Part shown: piece by piece, positions 23,605-36,359 of the stretch
Numbering within the stretch: position 1 is the first letter of the stretch
How the letters are laid out: each line of letters opens with the position of its first letter
Assembly (NCBI GenBank): GCA_029379385.1
Contig: CM055612.1
Span: 8,556,001 to 8,620,000 of the forward strand
DNA from: Quillaja saponaria
Lineage: Eukaryota > Streptophyta > Magnoliopsida > Fabales > Quillajaceae
Reading direction: 5' to 3'
Length of the DNA: 64,000 bases
Position numbers and translations under genes: made by a program
The notes under the pieces: model-generated
The model's database searches: none
The model's input: only the letters and a program-made list of their open reading frames with translations
Told to the model about the DNA's origin: nothing

Positions 23605-23772
23605 TGGGACTCGGACGCGAAGTATTAAAAGCTGCTAGTTCATTTGGGAGCCATGGTAGCAAGACCAGATCAAGATGACAATTTTATAGATGAAAGGAAT
23701 AAACCATGGTTCACTGAGCCAAGCATTGCAACCAATGCTGGTTTAGTTGCAGCACTTCGTAGCACTTCATGA
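23605..23772 (+). pseudogene. GH9 endo-1,4-beta-glucanase (KORRIGAN-like) C-terminal remnant
   Basis: One frame reads WDSDAKY, then an in-frame TAA, then VHLGAMVARPDQDDNFIDER, KPWFTEPSIATNAGLVAAL and a TGA at 23770. GH9 enzymes of the KORRIGAN type have VGAMVAGPDxxDxFxDxR followed by YTEPTLAGNAGLVAAL near the end of the catalytic domain, including the catalytic DxxxD and TEP(T/S) region. Here the Gly of AGPD is Arg and there are two stops. Nothing of the N-terminal 400 or so residues is present nearby. It is a dead fragment of a cellulose-synthesis-related membrane glucanase. Confidence 0.7.
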
Positions 23773-24452
23773 TCATCCTCGGCATTCTTCCGGCTTGTAA
23801 GCCAGAAGGGTATCTGTGACAAGTTGATGCTGATCACCACTAACATTAGAGATAAGTAGAGTTCCATTTATGTGTCAAGAGGAACAGATCCAGATATAAA
23901 AAGGTGAGAATGGCGAATCGTGCATTGTTCTTTATCAAGATGGCGCGTTAATTACTTAATTCTAATGCAAAGTCATTAGCTAATCTACTAGTTCGTCTTC
24001 TAAGAAATTAAAGAAAACGTAGTTAATTCGAGTGTCACTGGAAATAGAAGATATTGTGCCAAGTTTCCATTGCAATATGACCTTGCTAGAAAATATTGAT
24101 GCCTAAAATGGTTGCTTGAATTTCCAATCTAGGCATATCTTAGAAGAAGTAAAAGGGGGATGGAAAAAGTTCTCCCACAATAGCAGAACACAAAAGGAAA
24201 TCATTTTCTTCAGGACAACCTTCCCTCCAATCTCCCCTGCATTCACGACAGATACTACTTGTAAACTTTGTGATACTTCCTGTATACTTATAAATATATG
24301 TGCAAAACAGCTGTTATAACAAAATATAATTTACAAGATATTTATATTTACACTTCCCAAGAAGAAAGTGTAGAAGCACACTGATAACCAGAAGAAAAAA
24401 AAAAAAAACTAAACTCTACCCATTTCTTTCGGCAGTCTCTACGTAGTTTCCT
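23773..24452. other. Intergenic region, 3' side of the glycolipid transfer gene
   Basis: I see no gene. The last 150-200 bp before 24453 should hold the 3' UTR and polyadenylation region of the minus-strand GLTP gene. Confidence 0.4.
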
Positions 24453-26374
24453 TTAGGTTGACTTCAGCCTGTCCAAGTCATACACTCTCTGCAAATTTTA
24501 TTTTATTTTTAAATACGTTAGCAACTTAGCATAAATTTAAAATTGCATGACCTGCTCATGTAAATTATTCTAAGGAGGTATGAACTTGAGCTTACTTGAA
24601 TAGAATGAATCTCTTCTAGAAAAGGCAATAGTAATGAAATCATGGTCTGCATTTCCTCTTTTAGAGAATCATAGTTCTCGTCTTTTGCCATTAGAAGTTC
24701 GATTAAGGTTTTTCTATCAGGCACTAGCTTTAGAGCTACCTGAAAGTAACATTATGTGTTAGCTGAAATAGATTTTAAAGGAGCAGAGATAGCATGATTT
24801 CCCTCCCCATGCTCTAATGCTTAAGGTTTATAAATATGAGCATCATGGCCTAAATGCAGTATAATGACAAAATTCGCTTAGCTCCAATAGCATGAAGATA
24901 GTAATTACTAAAGGGGTTCCTTCAAGCAAAAAACCAACGGTAAAATGACCCCAGTTTGAATCAGCTGGCTAAAATCATAATTAACCCCGCATTAATTCAT
25001 CTGTAGACAAAAGAATGGTGTAAGGAAAGTGGAAGTGGTCTTACTTTGAATGCAGCTGATGAAATCCAGCCATGCCATGGCTTCAAAGTAATGATATAAC
25101 AGTCTTCAACTGCTTGCTCCATATTCTGCCCTGGATCTCTTACTAATTTTTGTAATAGTGCCGTGGTAAAATCCAAGGATCTGGAAAAGGCACAAAAATA
25201 TTGGAGTTGAGTATAGCATAACCAAATCGCTCAAGTACAATAAACCCTAAAAAAAGATTGACAAGTTGTCAACTTTTGATAGCACATAGATCAATAATTC
25301 ATTGAATATGGTACTCTATCATGTATTCATGTTCAATATATAAAATTAATAAGTTTGACGCATTATAAGTTCTATTTATTCTGAAATGCATTCAGAGTTA
25401 ATAACGCATTGAGATTACTAGAAAAAAGGGAAAGGAAATGAAGGCTGTACATGGTTACCTGCTAGAGGCTAATACTGTGAGAGAAACCTTTACTGTTCAC
25501 AGAGGTTCACTCAGGTAAATGACTTTGGAGTATTTTAAGTATATAGATCACTGTTTATTGTGTTTTTTCATTCTACATCTTTACAAGAAACAAATATATA
25601 TATATTGTATAAATTTATATTAATTTGTTTACCTAGTAAGCCAAACAAAGGCTTTGCTGCAAGTGGTCCCCTTTTTCGCATTTCCTTCAACTTGTTCCTT
25701 TCTCAATATCTCAACCAAATTTGAATACATTGAGGGGTTGGATTCATGCATCATTTCCAATCTCTGCAATGAGACAGAACAATGAACTCATACAATAGTG
25801 GTACATGAGCAATGTGGACAAAACATGTATGACTGTTAGTAAACTACCAATTGACCACATAGCTGTTATTAATAGGCAGAAAAAACCCCAAGTCAATGAT
25901 TGGAAAAAGACAAACTTCAAAAGAGAAAAAGAAAAATATGAAAGAAATAATCTAAATTGTTATTTTAGAAAGGGAAAAGGGGTGTTTTTGTCATACAAGT
26001 TGAACTAAAGAAGGCATTTGCTATGCTTTGGTTTTTCCATTTACCTGAATATTCCGATGAATGTCTTGTCTCAGAACAGCCATAGTTGGCCCAATCTTAT
26101 CTGCAAAGTAAATAAGTCAAACATAATGACAAGAAGGTAGGTGCATGTTGTGATAAATCCAAGTCTGAAGCCAGAAGAAAGAGAGAGTCTAAGGAAAGAC
26201 AGAGAGATTAATCCCACCAAGAACTTGTAGAACCAACTTGCATACAGATAGAAAAGGCCTGGTGGTGATGAGGGCAACTTCATGATTATCGGCAGGGTTG
26301 ATTTTGACCAGCATAGATAGCTCCCCAATGGCAGACCTTACCTCTGAATCCTTCCCCATATCTCTTCTCTTCAT
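24453..26374 (-). CDS. Glycolipid transfer protein (GLTP domain), 219 aa, six exons
   Basis: Minus-strand exons are 26374-26218, 26100-26045, 25763-25633, 25180-25045, 24739-24596 and 24488-24453. They total 660 nt (219 residues plus TAA) with GT-AG introns and matching phases throughout. The protein opens MKRRDMGKDSEVRSAIGELS and follows the plant GLTP3-type line. The glycolipid headgroup centre is conserved: Asp65 and Asn69 with Arg72 replacing the usual Lys (RQDIHRNIQR), Trp112 (FVWLTR) and His151 (KPWHGW). GLTP proteins move glycosphingolipids between membranes in the cytosol. The plant relative ACD11 moves ceramide-1-phosphate and restrains cell death. The last exon is only 36 nt and ends DLDRLKST. 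No damage is seen. The exact substrate cannot be told from sequence. Confidence 0.92.
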
Positions 26375-27325
26375 TACAAGCCTCTACCTTTTCCCTCTTT
26401 CTCCTCTGTTTGCGCTCCCAAGTAACAACTGGGTGTCTTTCTAAATTCTTGGAAGTTCTACAATTGTAGCATGTATATACATGTGTAATACAATCACATA
26501 CCCAAAAAAAAAAAACTTGGAGAGAATTAATTAACAATTTGCATCATTGAGTACTCAGTTTTAGAAGTTTACCTATTAAATAATCCTGCATATCCAGAAA
26601 CATTAGCTTCTCTGGCATAAACTCTAATTTTTTTTTTGCCTCCTGATGCTTTTTATATCAGTTGCTTCTGGAAGACATTGATGGGTGAGGGTGACCTTAT
26701 ATTTGACCTTGAAGTTATCAGCTATCCTCCTCCCTTAACAATATTATTAGGATAAGCCCATTAGGAAAAAGAACACTATTTATACAAGAAATGCCAATTG
26801 CAGACAGTGATTTTTATTAAATATTACCTGTATCAAACTGATTAAATTGGATATTTGGATAACTTCAACTCTTTATCTGAATCAGTACCTCAGTTTTGAT
26901 TTTAAGATTTAGGAATCACACACCTTGCGTTAGAACAAGAATGTTACAATTTTCCAGATGAGGGAAAATAAATGTCATTGTTCAATGTTTTTCATAGCTA
27001 AGGTCTAAGCAGCCAGTTATTGTCAAGTTCAACTTAGGGATTTGACAACTGTATGAATCAAAATTGATCCGTGCACTCATTTGTGTGTACCAAATGGGGC
27101 CCATTTTTTTGTAGAGAGTACAGACATGACATTCCTGGTTCTCCCAACCCTTGTATTATAAGCAATTGGGCATCTATTCTTTGCCTTACTAGAAAGTAGA
27201 CTAAATTAAAGCCTGGAATTTTGTACATTGATTGATGATTGATACTAAAACCTCATGACAAGTAAAGAGAAGATGTAAGGCAGTATTTTATTAATCAACA
27301 TCTGTCATTTCTTGATTATTCACCC
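26375..27325. promoter_or_regulatory. Divergent intergenic region between GLTP and NTF2-like genes
   Basis: This 950-bp gap separates two genes transcribed away from each other, so it must hold both promoters. A TATTATAAG near 27154 is a possible TATA box for the plus-strand gene. No further element was recognised. Confidence 0.4.
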
Positions 27326-29282
27326 ATGGCTTCTCTAACCCAATATTTTGGCTGTGCTTCCCTAAGCTCAAGGAAGAATTTCAACCCATTTTGTGTTACC
27401 CAAATATGCAATAGAAGGCATTTCAACAATTCAGTCACCCATTATCACAAACAGTTTAAGCCCACATTTTTTCCATTTTTCCCATTAACTTTAGAAAGAC
27501 AGAAGCACACAACAGATATAGGAAAGCAACTGCGCAATGATGATCACTGGAAAACATGGTGCAGTGATGATGGGTCATGTGGTATTTCCCCTCTGCCTCT
27601 GCCACCACCAACTTCTGTACAGGATGTAATTCTGGAATTCTACAATGCCATTAACACAAAGGATACTGAAAAATTTGACCAAATTCTTTCAGATGACTGT
27701 GTGCATCAAGACCTTATCTTCTACACTCCTTTTCAAGGAAAAGAGGTCCAATTCTTCTATCTCTTTTTCTTTCTTCTGTAACATTTTATACATTTTGTAA
27801 AATACAAGTCTTGGTATGTGAATGGTCTGCATTTAAGAAACTTAGTAAAAAAATAAAAATGATCCTTTTATAGGAAACGTGATATGAATTTGCATACCCA
27901 TTTTAAGTGACTTAAGAACTCGCCAACAATATTTCACAATCTTGCAGAATGTGAAGAACTTTTTGTGCAAGGTAATGGATGCATTAGGTCCCAATATACA
28001 TATCGCAATGGAGAGTGTGAATGAGGGTGAGAATTTCACTGCTAGTGTATTTTGGCATTTAGGTAAGGTCATTTATTTTTATTTTTTATTTTCTGATTTA
28101 ACGATTAGGATATTCCGTCCAAATAATTATTAACTTATGGTAATTCTCAGAGTGGAAAGCAATGAAGATACCCTTCACAAAGGGATGCAGATTCTTCGAA
28201 TGTGAAGAAGCCCAAGGAAAAATCTTTATTAGGTGCTTACTATATATTTGATCAACTGGTCCAACTTTTTTAAATGGAAATTGGTTTAATTTTCATTTTT
28301 AGCATTTTTTTTTTCCTTATCTAAAATATGTAGCAAATATATGTGCAGGAAAATAATTGGTGTGGAGGAACTTTTGGTTAAACCTGATGATCTAATATTG
28401 GTATATGAATTATGTTTCTATTTCCTTGTAACTTTTTTTTTTCCCACTATTTAAAGTAAATTACATTTATGTACTGATGTGATTTCCTTCTAAAACCTGT
28501 AGAAATTGTTGAAGGCAGTTCGCACTGTTCTGGATCGCTACCCACTAGCAGCTCAAGGTAACATTAATTTTTTTTTTTATTCTTTTCTCACTTTTTGGCT
28601 ATTATTATAACCATTACTCACTTTAATTACTCTCATAAACTAAGAACAAGATTCGAAGAGAATAAATTAAAAGAACTCTATGTTTTTTATTCTTGACAAA
28701 ATTACAGTAATGTCAATAAAATATTATATTTTTTAACCAAAAAATAATTTTATATTTTTATCAATTTTATTTTAAAATATTTTTACGATTATAGAAGGAA
28801 GAGTGAAAGAGAAATTTGTATTTTTTTGTTAACTCAATAAAAATGTGACCAAAGAAAACATTATAAAAGTTTTGAGATGTAAGAGAAAAAGTTTACTGTA
28901 AAATTACTTTGAAAATGAATAGGGAAAATATATATATATAAACTTCGGAGAGAATATTTGTTTATATTTTTTGTTTTACGGTTTTTTTTTTTTTTTTTTA
29001 ATTTTCTTCGATCACGAGGGCATTAATTATTAAGTGACCCAAGAACCATATTGACACAATGAAATAATAAATTTTGTTTTTATGTCCTCATTCTCTTAAT
29101 AAAGAAGATTATGGTTAGTTTTTATTACTCACTTTTTTTGATGAAATAATTAAGAAATATAAAATTTCCTTTCTAACAAATTTTGGTTGGCAGCCTTGCT
29201 TAAATCGTATACCTCAAAAGATGGGGCACATGAGGGACTGGAATCGCATTTTGACTTATTTAGTACAAAACATGAGAATTAA
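27326..29282 (+). CDS. NTF2/SnoaL-like protein with N-terminal organelle-type leader (270 aa, six exons)
   Basis: Exons are 27326-27745, 27948-28062, 28151-28232, 28349-28400, 28503-28557 and 29194-29282. They total 813 nt (270 residues plus TAA) with consistent phases. Residues 1 to about 70 are rich in Ser, Asn and basic residues with few acids, as in a plastid transit peptide. From about residue 97 the NTF2-like fold begins: SVQDVILEFYNAINTKD, then FDQILSDDCVHQDLIFYTPF, and in later exons VKNFLCKVMDALG, ASVFWHLEWKAMKIPFTKGC, FFECEEAQGKIFIRKIIGVE and a helix ending RYPLAAQALLKSY. This matches plant NTF2-family proteins of unknown function, not the nuclear Ran importer itself. Intron 5 is 636 bp and AT-rich. 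The gene appears intact. Confidence 0.87.
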
Positions 29283-29569
29283 TGTTGATATTCTCTTCAA
29301 CAAGTCTTAATTATTAATTGTATTATATCATTAATAAAGTCTTAATTATAATTTGTATTACCATTAATAACTAGTTGATTTTACATCCCAATTTTTGTTA
29401 TTATGTAAAATAAAACAGAAATCAAATATTCTCGGTTTACATGTCTCTACATTAATTCAGTGTGATATTATATAATGTTTTCTGGTGCCAATAATATAGA
29501 TGCTATACAATTGAATTTCTACAAATTAATTGTCTTGGGAAATAAAATTCATTTTCTCATATATACAAT

Positions 29570-30205
29570 CGCTTATTTATTATTTTGGTCTTTGAATATT
29601 ACATGGTTTTTTTTGTATTTTATATATATTAGTCTTTAAAAAATTATTTTTGCTAAGCAAGTCCATCAGGATTTAATTGTTTCTATTTTGATCATCCATG
29701 ATTTAATTTATTTTAATTAAAATTTTAATTATGTTAAAATTATTAAATTGAGAGGGAATCTTACATATTTTTTAAGAGATGATAGAAAAAAATAAATATT
29801 AATGTATTAAAGGAAAAATTACATGAATATTAATTCAATAATTGGATAAATTTACCAACAGTGGTTGAGCCTAGCGGAAGGGGCTAGTGACTCCCAGCAA
29901 AGAACCCAGGTTTGAAACTGCAGACATCATATTGGAAGGGGTCTCTCTTAAAAAAGAGTGCGACATAATCTTGAGAGATTAGTCTCACATGCCACGATAC
30001 TTGTGGAGAATTAATAATCTTGTGTTCCATCTAAAATTAATAATTTTTGATTGATTAAGAATTTGATTAATATAATTAAATCTTGGAGGACCATAATAGA
30101 AACAATTGAATCTTGAAGGATTTGATTAAAAATAATAATTTTTCAAGAACAAAATAAAAAATAATATAATTATCAAAGACCAAAACGATAAATAAGCCAT
30201 ATCCA
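29570..30205. repeat. Long inverted repeat element (about 635 bp) with SINE-like core
   Basis: The left arm (about 29572-29710, with TTTATTATTTTGGTCTTTGA and TTAATTGTTTCTATT) is the imperfect reverse complement of about 30050-30200. Between the arms, at about 29870-30010, lies a stretch with CCCAGGTTTGAAACTGCAG that resembles a Pol III B-box. It could be a SINE or another small repeat, but A-box, tail and target duplication were not secured. Related arm sequence occurs at 22.8 kb. No coding capacity is present. Confidence 0.6.
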
Positions 30206-30709
30206 AGTCAAATAAACTTTTCAATAAGCAGGTGCAGTGCATGATCATAACTTTAGAAATCTTCTTGGGATCGGTTTCTAGTTTACTATTGGGATCAGAT
30301 TTGTGAGGAATTGATTGTTTTGTAAGTGTAGAAATTAGAACACTGCACAAAATACTAATCAACGTATGTCAAGGGTAAATTATAAACATAGACATAAAAT
30401 AAATATTAAAATTTTAATATAACTTCAGCTTTATTACATATGACAATAAATCTAATGAAATTAAATATCTCAAATAGTAAAAATTTAGGCTAATAGTTGA
30501 GATGACACTGACTTGCAGCTTTATTATATATATATATATATATACCCGTCATCATAATAGCTATTCTATAGTTTACATACCATTCTAATTTTATTGTTAC
30601 GGTAAATTTGTTACCATTCAATAAATATTTTTCATCTGAAAAGAAAGTAAAAAAAATCGTAAACAAAATAAAAACATATCTGATTTAAGATCTTGAGAAG
30701 ACAGTGAAA

Positions 30710-31582
30710 TCAAAGGAAATTCCAACCATCACTTATTAAGTTTGCCGTTGAATTAAATTGTAACTGCCCATCATTCAAAGCCAATGACTCCTCCAATTCC
30801 TGTAATTCCATCAATGGTGGTTGCCACGTAAAGTTTGTCAACGACGACGTCGTATAATTTCCATCGCTACTCCACACATCATCTCCCAACAAACTCTGCA
30901 ACTCCATCGTATTGAATTTGTATCCCAGCAATGTATCACAATCTATCATCGGATCAGACTCCGACGGCTTCTGGCTCTCGAAATTTGCGTTGGTTTGTTC
31001 AGTTTCAACGCTTTCCGGTGTCAAAGAATTTGATAAATTTGACGACGACCCATTTGCAGAGTTGTCAACTTCTTGACCCGAACCCGAATTTTGGTTCAAG
31101 AATTTGGCAAACACAACGGCGAGGTCAATATCGGGTTGATCAGTATTCACAGATTTGTAATTCGTAGAATCATAACCCGAATTCCCAGATATGATCAGGT
31201 CACCGGAGTTATGAATTCTTATAACCCGATCCGTTTCTGGCTGTGGATGCCTGACCCATTTTCCACGGCGGTTTTTACGACAACCACCACCAACGGGGAC
31301 ATTGCGTAAAGACCCACCTTTGGTCCAGTACCTCCGACAGCCTTTACAGAAATATCTAGGCTGTGACAAGCTGTAATTGTTGTAGTAACAAAATTTAGTG
31401 TTGGGAGAAGCACAACGTGGGCAATTCGGAGCTGCGTCCTCAATGTTTGGTTTCCATGAACTCTGATCCATTGGTAATGGTTTGGATGAGAACTGAAACA
31501 ATTGGCCATGCCCACCACTCATTTGCGAATATGTGTAGAAGACAGTGTCTGTGCGGTGGGATTTGTTAAAAGGGGTTTGCAA
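30710..31582 (-). CDS. Dof zinc-finger transcription factor (290 aa, single exon)
   Basis: The Dof domain spans residues about 52-108: [20 protein letters not shown], then [32 protein letters not shown]. The zinc ligands are Cys54, Cys57, Cys79 and Cys82 (CX2CX21CX2C), all present, followed by the basic tail that contacts AAAG elements. The acidic, Ser/Asn/Gln-rich C-terminal part is typical of the activation region, and a [15 protein letters not shown] helix is seen at about 151-165. Dof proteins are plant-specific nuclear regulators; the downstream pathway cannot be inferred from this sequence. The gene has no intron, as is common in the family. The start could be Met1 or one of the internal Met residues (21 or 38), all before the finger. 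I kept the longest. Confidence 0.93.
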   Translation of the reverse strand: MQTPFNKSHRTDTVFYTYSQMSGGHGQLFQFSSKPLPMDQSSWKPNIEDAAPNCPRCASPNTKFCYYNNYSLSQPRYFCKGCRRYWTKGGSLRNVPVGGGCRKNRRGKWVRHPQPETDRVIRIHNSGDLIISGNSGYDSTNYKSVNTDQPDIDLAVVFAKFLNQNSGSGQEVDNSANGSSSNLSNSLTPESVETEQTNANFESQKPSESDPMIDCDTLLGYKFNTMELQSLLGDDVWSSDGNYTTSSLTNFTWQPPLMELQELEESLALNDGQLQFNSTANLISDGWNFL

Positions 31583-33586
31583 TTGTATGTATACTAAGGA
31601 GACCGTTAATTAGGAGTCTTTAGGATTAAGGAACAGGGTGTACATGAGTGGACTGCTAAGTTCATGTTATAGTGTGCTGTTTCATAGGCGGATGAAGCGT
31701 GTGCTAACCGTGTGTCGTGGCATTTTTTTCGATTGGTGATACTTTGAGGTCGACTAAGATATATAAGTCATAACTCTTGGTTGTCATTATTTTATTCATA
31801 GGTCATGTGGTTGTCAAATGACCAACACATCCTTCTACCTCGAATTAACTAGAACCTATAATTTGAGGAGTTGTATTGATTTAAGAAAACGAGAGTGTAC
31901 CACTCCTGAAGGGAGCAATAAAAGTATACCTATTGCCTAACATGCAGTGTGTAATGTAATCTTCTGATCATATCAATACAAAGTTGGGTAATTATGTAAA
32001 TTTGGGTTGGGAAAGAAAGCAATTCAGGGAGGTAGGCAACCATGTTAATATATGGACTAATTAATACGGTGCACTTTACTCGTGTGGATTAATAGTATAT
32101 AATCGAAAGAATTAATACAAACAAGAAGATTGGTTATGAATGGGTTAAAGGGCATGCATGTTGCAATATGTATTTATAATATAGTGCAGCAAGTCTTTAA
32201 CGGGGATACGTCGCATTTCCTAGCTTCCTTCCTTTCAATTTTTTTAATTATTTATTTAAATTTACAATTTTGTTTTATGACTAAGTACGTAGTAACAAGA
32301 ATGGTACAATGAGTTCCATAATTAAGATTGTTGATCCCGAGGGGTATAATTAATTTGGCCGCTAAGTTCGTCCAATCAATTTTTTGTATTTCTACTTACA
32401 CCCGCACTTTCATGGTCAATGTATGAAAGTTTATCAAATTCAGCGTTCCAAAGTCTTGGGAACCGTGCATACAATATGGCGCCTTATGATTTATTATTAA
32501 TTTTTTTTTTTTGACGTAGTAGAACACGAGATAATCTTTTAGACTTGATTTTAGAACAAGAGTTACAAGAGAGAATTAAAAGTAAATTCTTTGTTGAAAT
32601 TTTATCCATTTTTCTAATTGAAGAGAATGTCTAGCTTTTAGTAGTTATGAAGAGCATTGTTTAGAAATTTATTAACATCTAATAGTGGTTGACATAGTAT
32701 GTATATATATATGTGTGTGTGAGAGAGTGAGAGAGTGAGAGAGTGAGAGAGATTCACAATTAATGATTTTATTGTTTTTGAATAATGACTCGCATTTCTT
32801 ACAATTTGGCAAGTCTAATTAGGGCATCATAGTCTTAATTACTCTTCTCTTTTCCTTTTAGACATTATTTTAATTTAATACCAAAATTTTTGGATTAAGT
32901 ATTTTTTGAAATTTGGGTGCACAATATAAGTAATGTATGTTATATGTCGTATCTTATATGATATGTGTGTGATACGACGTATTATTTGATATTGAAGATA
33001 GTATATATATATATGAGAATAATGTTAAGAAGACTCTCTTAGATAAATCTTGCAGTGTTAAGATGCTTACTTTCTTTATTTTATTTTATTTTATTTTTAT
33101 TTAACAGTAAAGTATATATATCTAAATCAGTTTATGCAAATCTTGATTAATCATTTTTTGGATTCGATCAAAAGGAACGAGAATTTGAACTCACCATTCT
33201 CTTAAAACAAAACCCTTTTTTTTTGTTAGAGATTGCATCAACAAAAGCATAGATTTATTTGATTGGTGGGAAGAAGACAAGATTCACTCTAGTGAAACTT
33301 ATTGGGCTCTTTTGAACTTTCAGAGTCCGATGGATGAAGACCAAGCATGTAAAGGAACAAAGCAAGAGCAACGATTACACATCTGAGGACAAATGGACTG
33401 AGGGTTACAGACGAGGAGGGTAGCATGTGGTTCGAGTCAATGACAGCTTTAAAAATGGTCGATATCATGTCGATTAAACTAGGATGATGTAATTTCTCAA
33501 CCGTTTGACTCGCTTGGGATACAAAACACTTTGTGCATATGTTCCTTTATTTGTGTGTCTCTTTGTCTTTCTATATTGTATATATT
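31583..33586. other. Dof promoter side and gene-free DNA
   Basis: The first several hundred bases should contain the Dof promoter. I see no other gene. A TATGTGTGTG(TGAGAGAG)n-type microsatellite is at about 32700-32752. Bases 33200-33580 look like old retrotransposon flank but were not classified. Confidence 0.4.
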
Positions 33587-35150
33587 TGTTGGGTTTTGAT
33601 CCAAGTCATTATTTGATAGTTGCACAATAATTAGTTTATTCTTGGTGAAAATAATAATAATAATTAGATCATGATTGTGATTTCCTAATTAGGTTTATCT
33701 TGGTGGATATGTAAGTCTAATTAGATGATTGTAGAATTTTCATAAAGTGAAGAAAATTTTTACTTGTTGAGTGAGTTTTATGTAGTATAAATATGTAAGC
33801 TTGTGAGAGTTGTAGTTATGAGATAGAGAGAGATCTAAAAGTAATTTGTAAGACCCTTTCTGGGGAGGGGTGCAAGAAAGATTGATAGAGATATAAGGAA
33901 GAACAACATGTATAGGGTGTTATTTTTCTATGTAATCTTTCTTGAAAGAGAATTTTGTATAATTCTTAACAAGTGATAATAGAGCCAAATTCAATTTGGA
34001 CATATGGATGAACCTAAAAGAATTTTGGTGATGGCGGAGCTATTGTAAAAATACAAAGGGATTGAAAGAAAAAGAACTTGTTGAAGATTGAGTTTGTTTA
34101 GAAGGAGAAAAAGAAAAGAAGAAGCTGGATTTTGCCTATATGTAGAAGATTGCAATTTTGATTGGCTATTGCACTAAGAGATAGGTATGGGTGGCATGCC
34201 AAATTAGAAGTTTTGAAGAAGATTGAGTTTTGTAATTTTGTATGGCCATCGCACCAAGAGATGGGTTTGGGTGGAACACCAAGTTGAAGTTTTGTAAGTG
34301 ACATTTTATACCGGTGGGTGTATAGAATTTTGTGAGATAGCCACAAAAAAAAAAAAAAAAAAAAAAGGTACTATCCTTTGTGTGCTAGTGAGATTTGATC
34401 TTGTAAGGATATGGTATTAAAGATGGAGCAACCCTAGAATTATAGTTTTTGATACACAAACCTAATCCAATGATGAGATAACGTGAAACATGACTCATTA
34501 ATAGTGACAGATGAGGTGGTGTTGAGAAGATGACTACGTACATATGCATGGTTGTTGTTTTGAAATATTTTGGTATTGCTTACTATGAGCAGGTAGAAAC
34601 TCTTAATAGAGTGTTGACTCTCGATGAGTGAGGCAATGTGAATTTTTTTTTAGTTTCGTTTTTGATGGTAGGTGGAAATTGTTGTGATTTTGACCAAAAT
34701 TCTTATTTTTGTAGTTTTCTAGTTTATTCTTGTTGAGCAAGAAAAATATAATTAGATGATGATTGTGATTTTCTAATTTGGTTTATCATGGCGAGTAAGT
34801 AAATTTAATTATATGATTGTAGGGTTTTCATAAAATGGAGAAAAAAAATTTAATTGTTGGGTGAATCCAATGTAAATATATAGGTTTGTAAAAGTTGTAG
34901 TTATGAAAATATAGGATAATATTTGTGAGACTAGGGTCTGGGTACAAAGAGAGATTGGTAGAGATATAGAAAGAGTGGTGAGAACACCAAGTGTAAGAGT
35001 GTTACTCTTTCTATATGTGTAATATTTCTTGAAACATTAGTGAAATTTTTTTCTCATTTGTGAATATAGAGGTGCATGCATAATCACCTTACATTGTGTT
35101 AATTATTTTTTTTTCTTCTTTTCTATTGGATTGCCTTTGTTATTTTTAAC
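33587..35150 (+). mobile_element. Small Copia-type LTR retrotransposon without coding frame (TRIM/LARD-like)
   Basis: The 5' LTR starts TGTTGGGTTTTGATCC at 33587 and ends at about 33971. The 3' LTR starts TGTTGTGATTTTGACC at 34680 and shares many blocks with it (TTTATTCTTG, TGATTGTGATTT, TTTTCATAAA, AGTTGTAGTTATGA). Just inside the 5' LTR, TGATAATAGAGCC (33974-33986) resembles the TGGTATCAGAGCC initiator-Met-tRNA primer site, and AGGTGGAAA before the 3' LTR resembles the Copia polypurine tract. The 0.7-kb interior has no gag or pol. The right boundary is approximate (35050-35150). The LTRs have diverged, so insertion is old. Confidence 0.72.
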
Positions 35151-35259
35151 ATATCTCATTAAAGATAATAAAATTCAAACCTAGAAAGTTAATGAATTAA
35201 GCACACATTCTTGACCATCAGGCTAAATATACTAAACACTTTCAACATCAATTACATTC

Positions 35260-35293
<34 letters not shown>

Positions 35294-35666
35294 CTGAACA
35301 CAGCACACACACTTTACTATATTCACTTAATTCTTTGTATATAATTTTCTCTACATAAATATTCAAAAATCATAAATCATCACAATTTCTAACAATGAAG
35401 TTATTTTCGGTATATATAGAAGCAATGAAGGTTATATACATATTAAATTATATTCTTAATTAACACATAAAATTTTGCATATGAGATCACATAATTTCTC
35501 CTTGTTAGAATGTTAAATTTTCTCAATTGTGGGTTGCTCCAAATTGCATCGCATTTTTTTATTTTTCACCCAAAGAAAAAGAAAAATGTTGAAATTGTGT
35601 ATCAATTAGATTAGAATATAAGAAGGAAATGTTGCATCAAGAAAGTAACTAATAACAATTGATTGA

Positions 35667-35700
<34 letters not shown>

Positions 35701-36359
35701 GACAGCTGTAGGGGTTCCAATTGTAGGAGGGAGGTTTAGAACTTAGAAGAGAAGATTCGAATCACGTGGCTTCCACCACGTCTCAAATTCTTTGCAAGTG
35801 TCCTTTCTACTTATTTTTGTTAATTAAATTACAGGAACCAGGCTTTCACTATTCATCGTTCGGACCTTCTCCAAGCCCACATTATATCCAATATCATCTA
35901 TCAACTCTTGAATTGAATTTTTTTATATTATGTATTTAAACAATTCTTGAATCATATTGTATTTAAATTGGATCATTATCTATTAGGTTCAAAGATAAAC
36001 AATATATTATGTGGAAAATCTAAAAAAAAAAGATAAGCATAATTCATAATGAAAACAAATTTTGACAAAGTCATTGGAACCATAGATTTTAAAAAATTAG
36101 ATTGATCAACTTCAAATTGATTGGATCTTGACCCGATCTAGCACATTACCATACCTAATCTATCTATACTAATTTATAAAAGTTGATTAATGACAATTTT
36201 TTTGATTTTCTTAAATAAATTTATGAGTTTTTATTTACATAGTTACATTTAGTTGTTGTTTTGGTTCAAACACATTATTATTTTATTTTATTTTTCTCTT
36301 CTCCATTTAAATTTAATAGGATTGTACTTGTTTTAGAACTATTGATTTTCTTTTTATTA
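35151..36359. other. AT-rich gene-free DNA with TA microsatellites
   Basis: TA-dinucleotide tracts lie at about 35262-35292 and 35669-35697. No gene is seen. A stretch at 35700-35850 (GGGACAGCTGTAGGGGTTCC onward) is less AT-rich but matches nothing I recognise. Confidence 0.45.
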
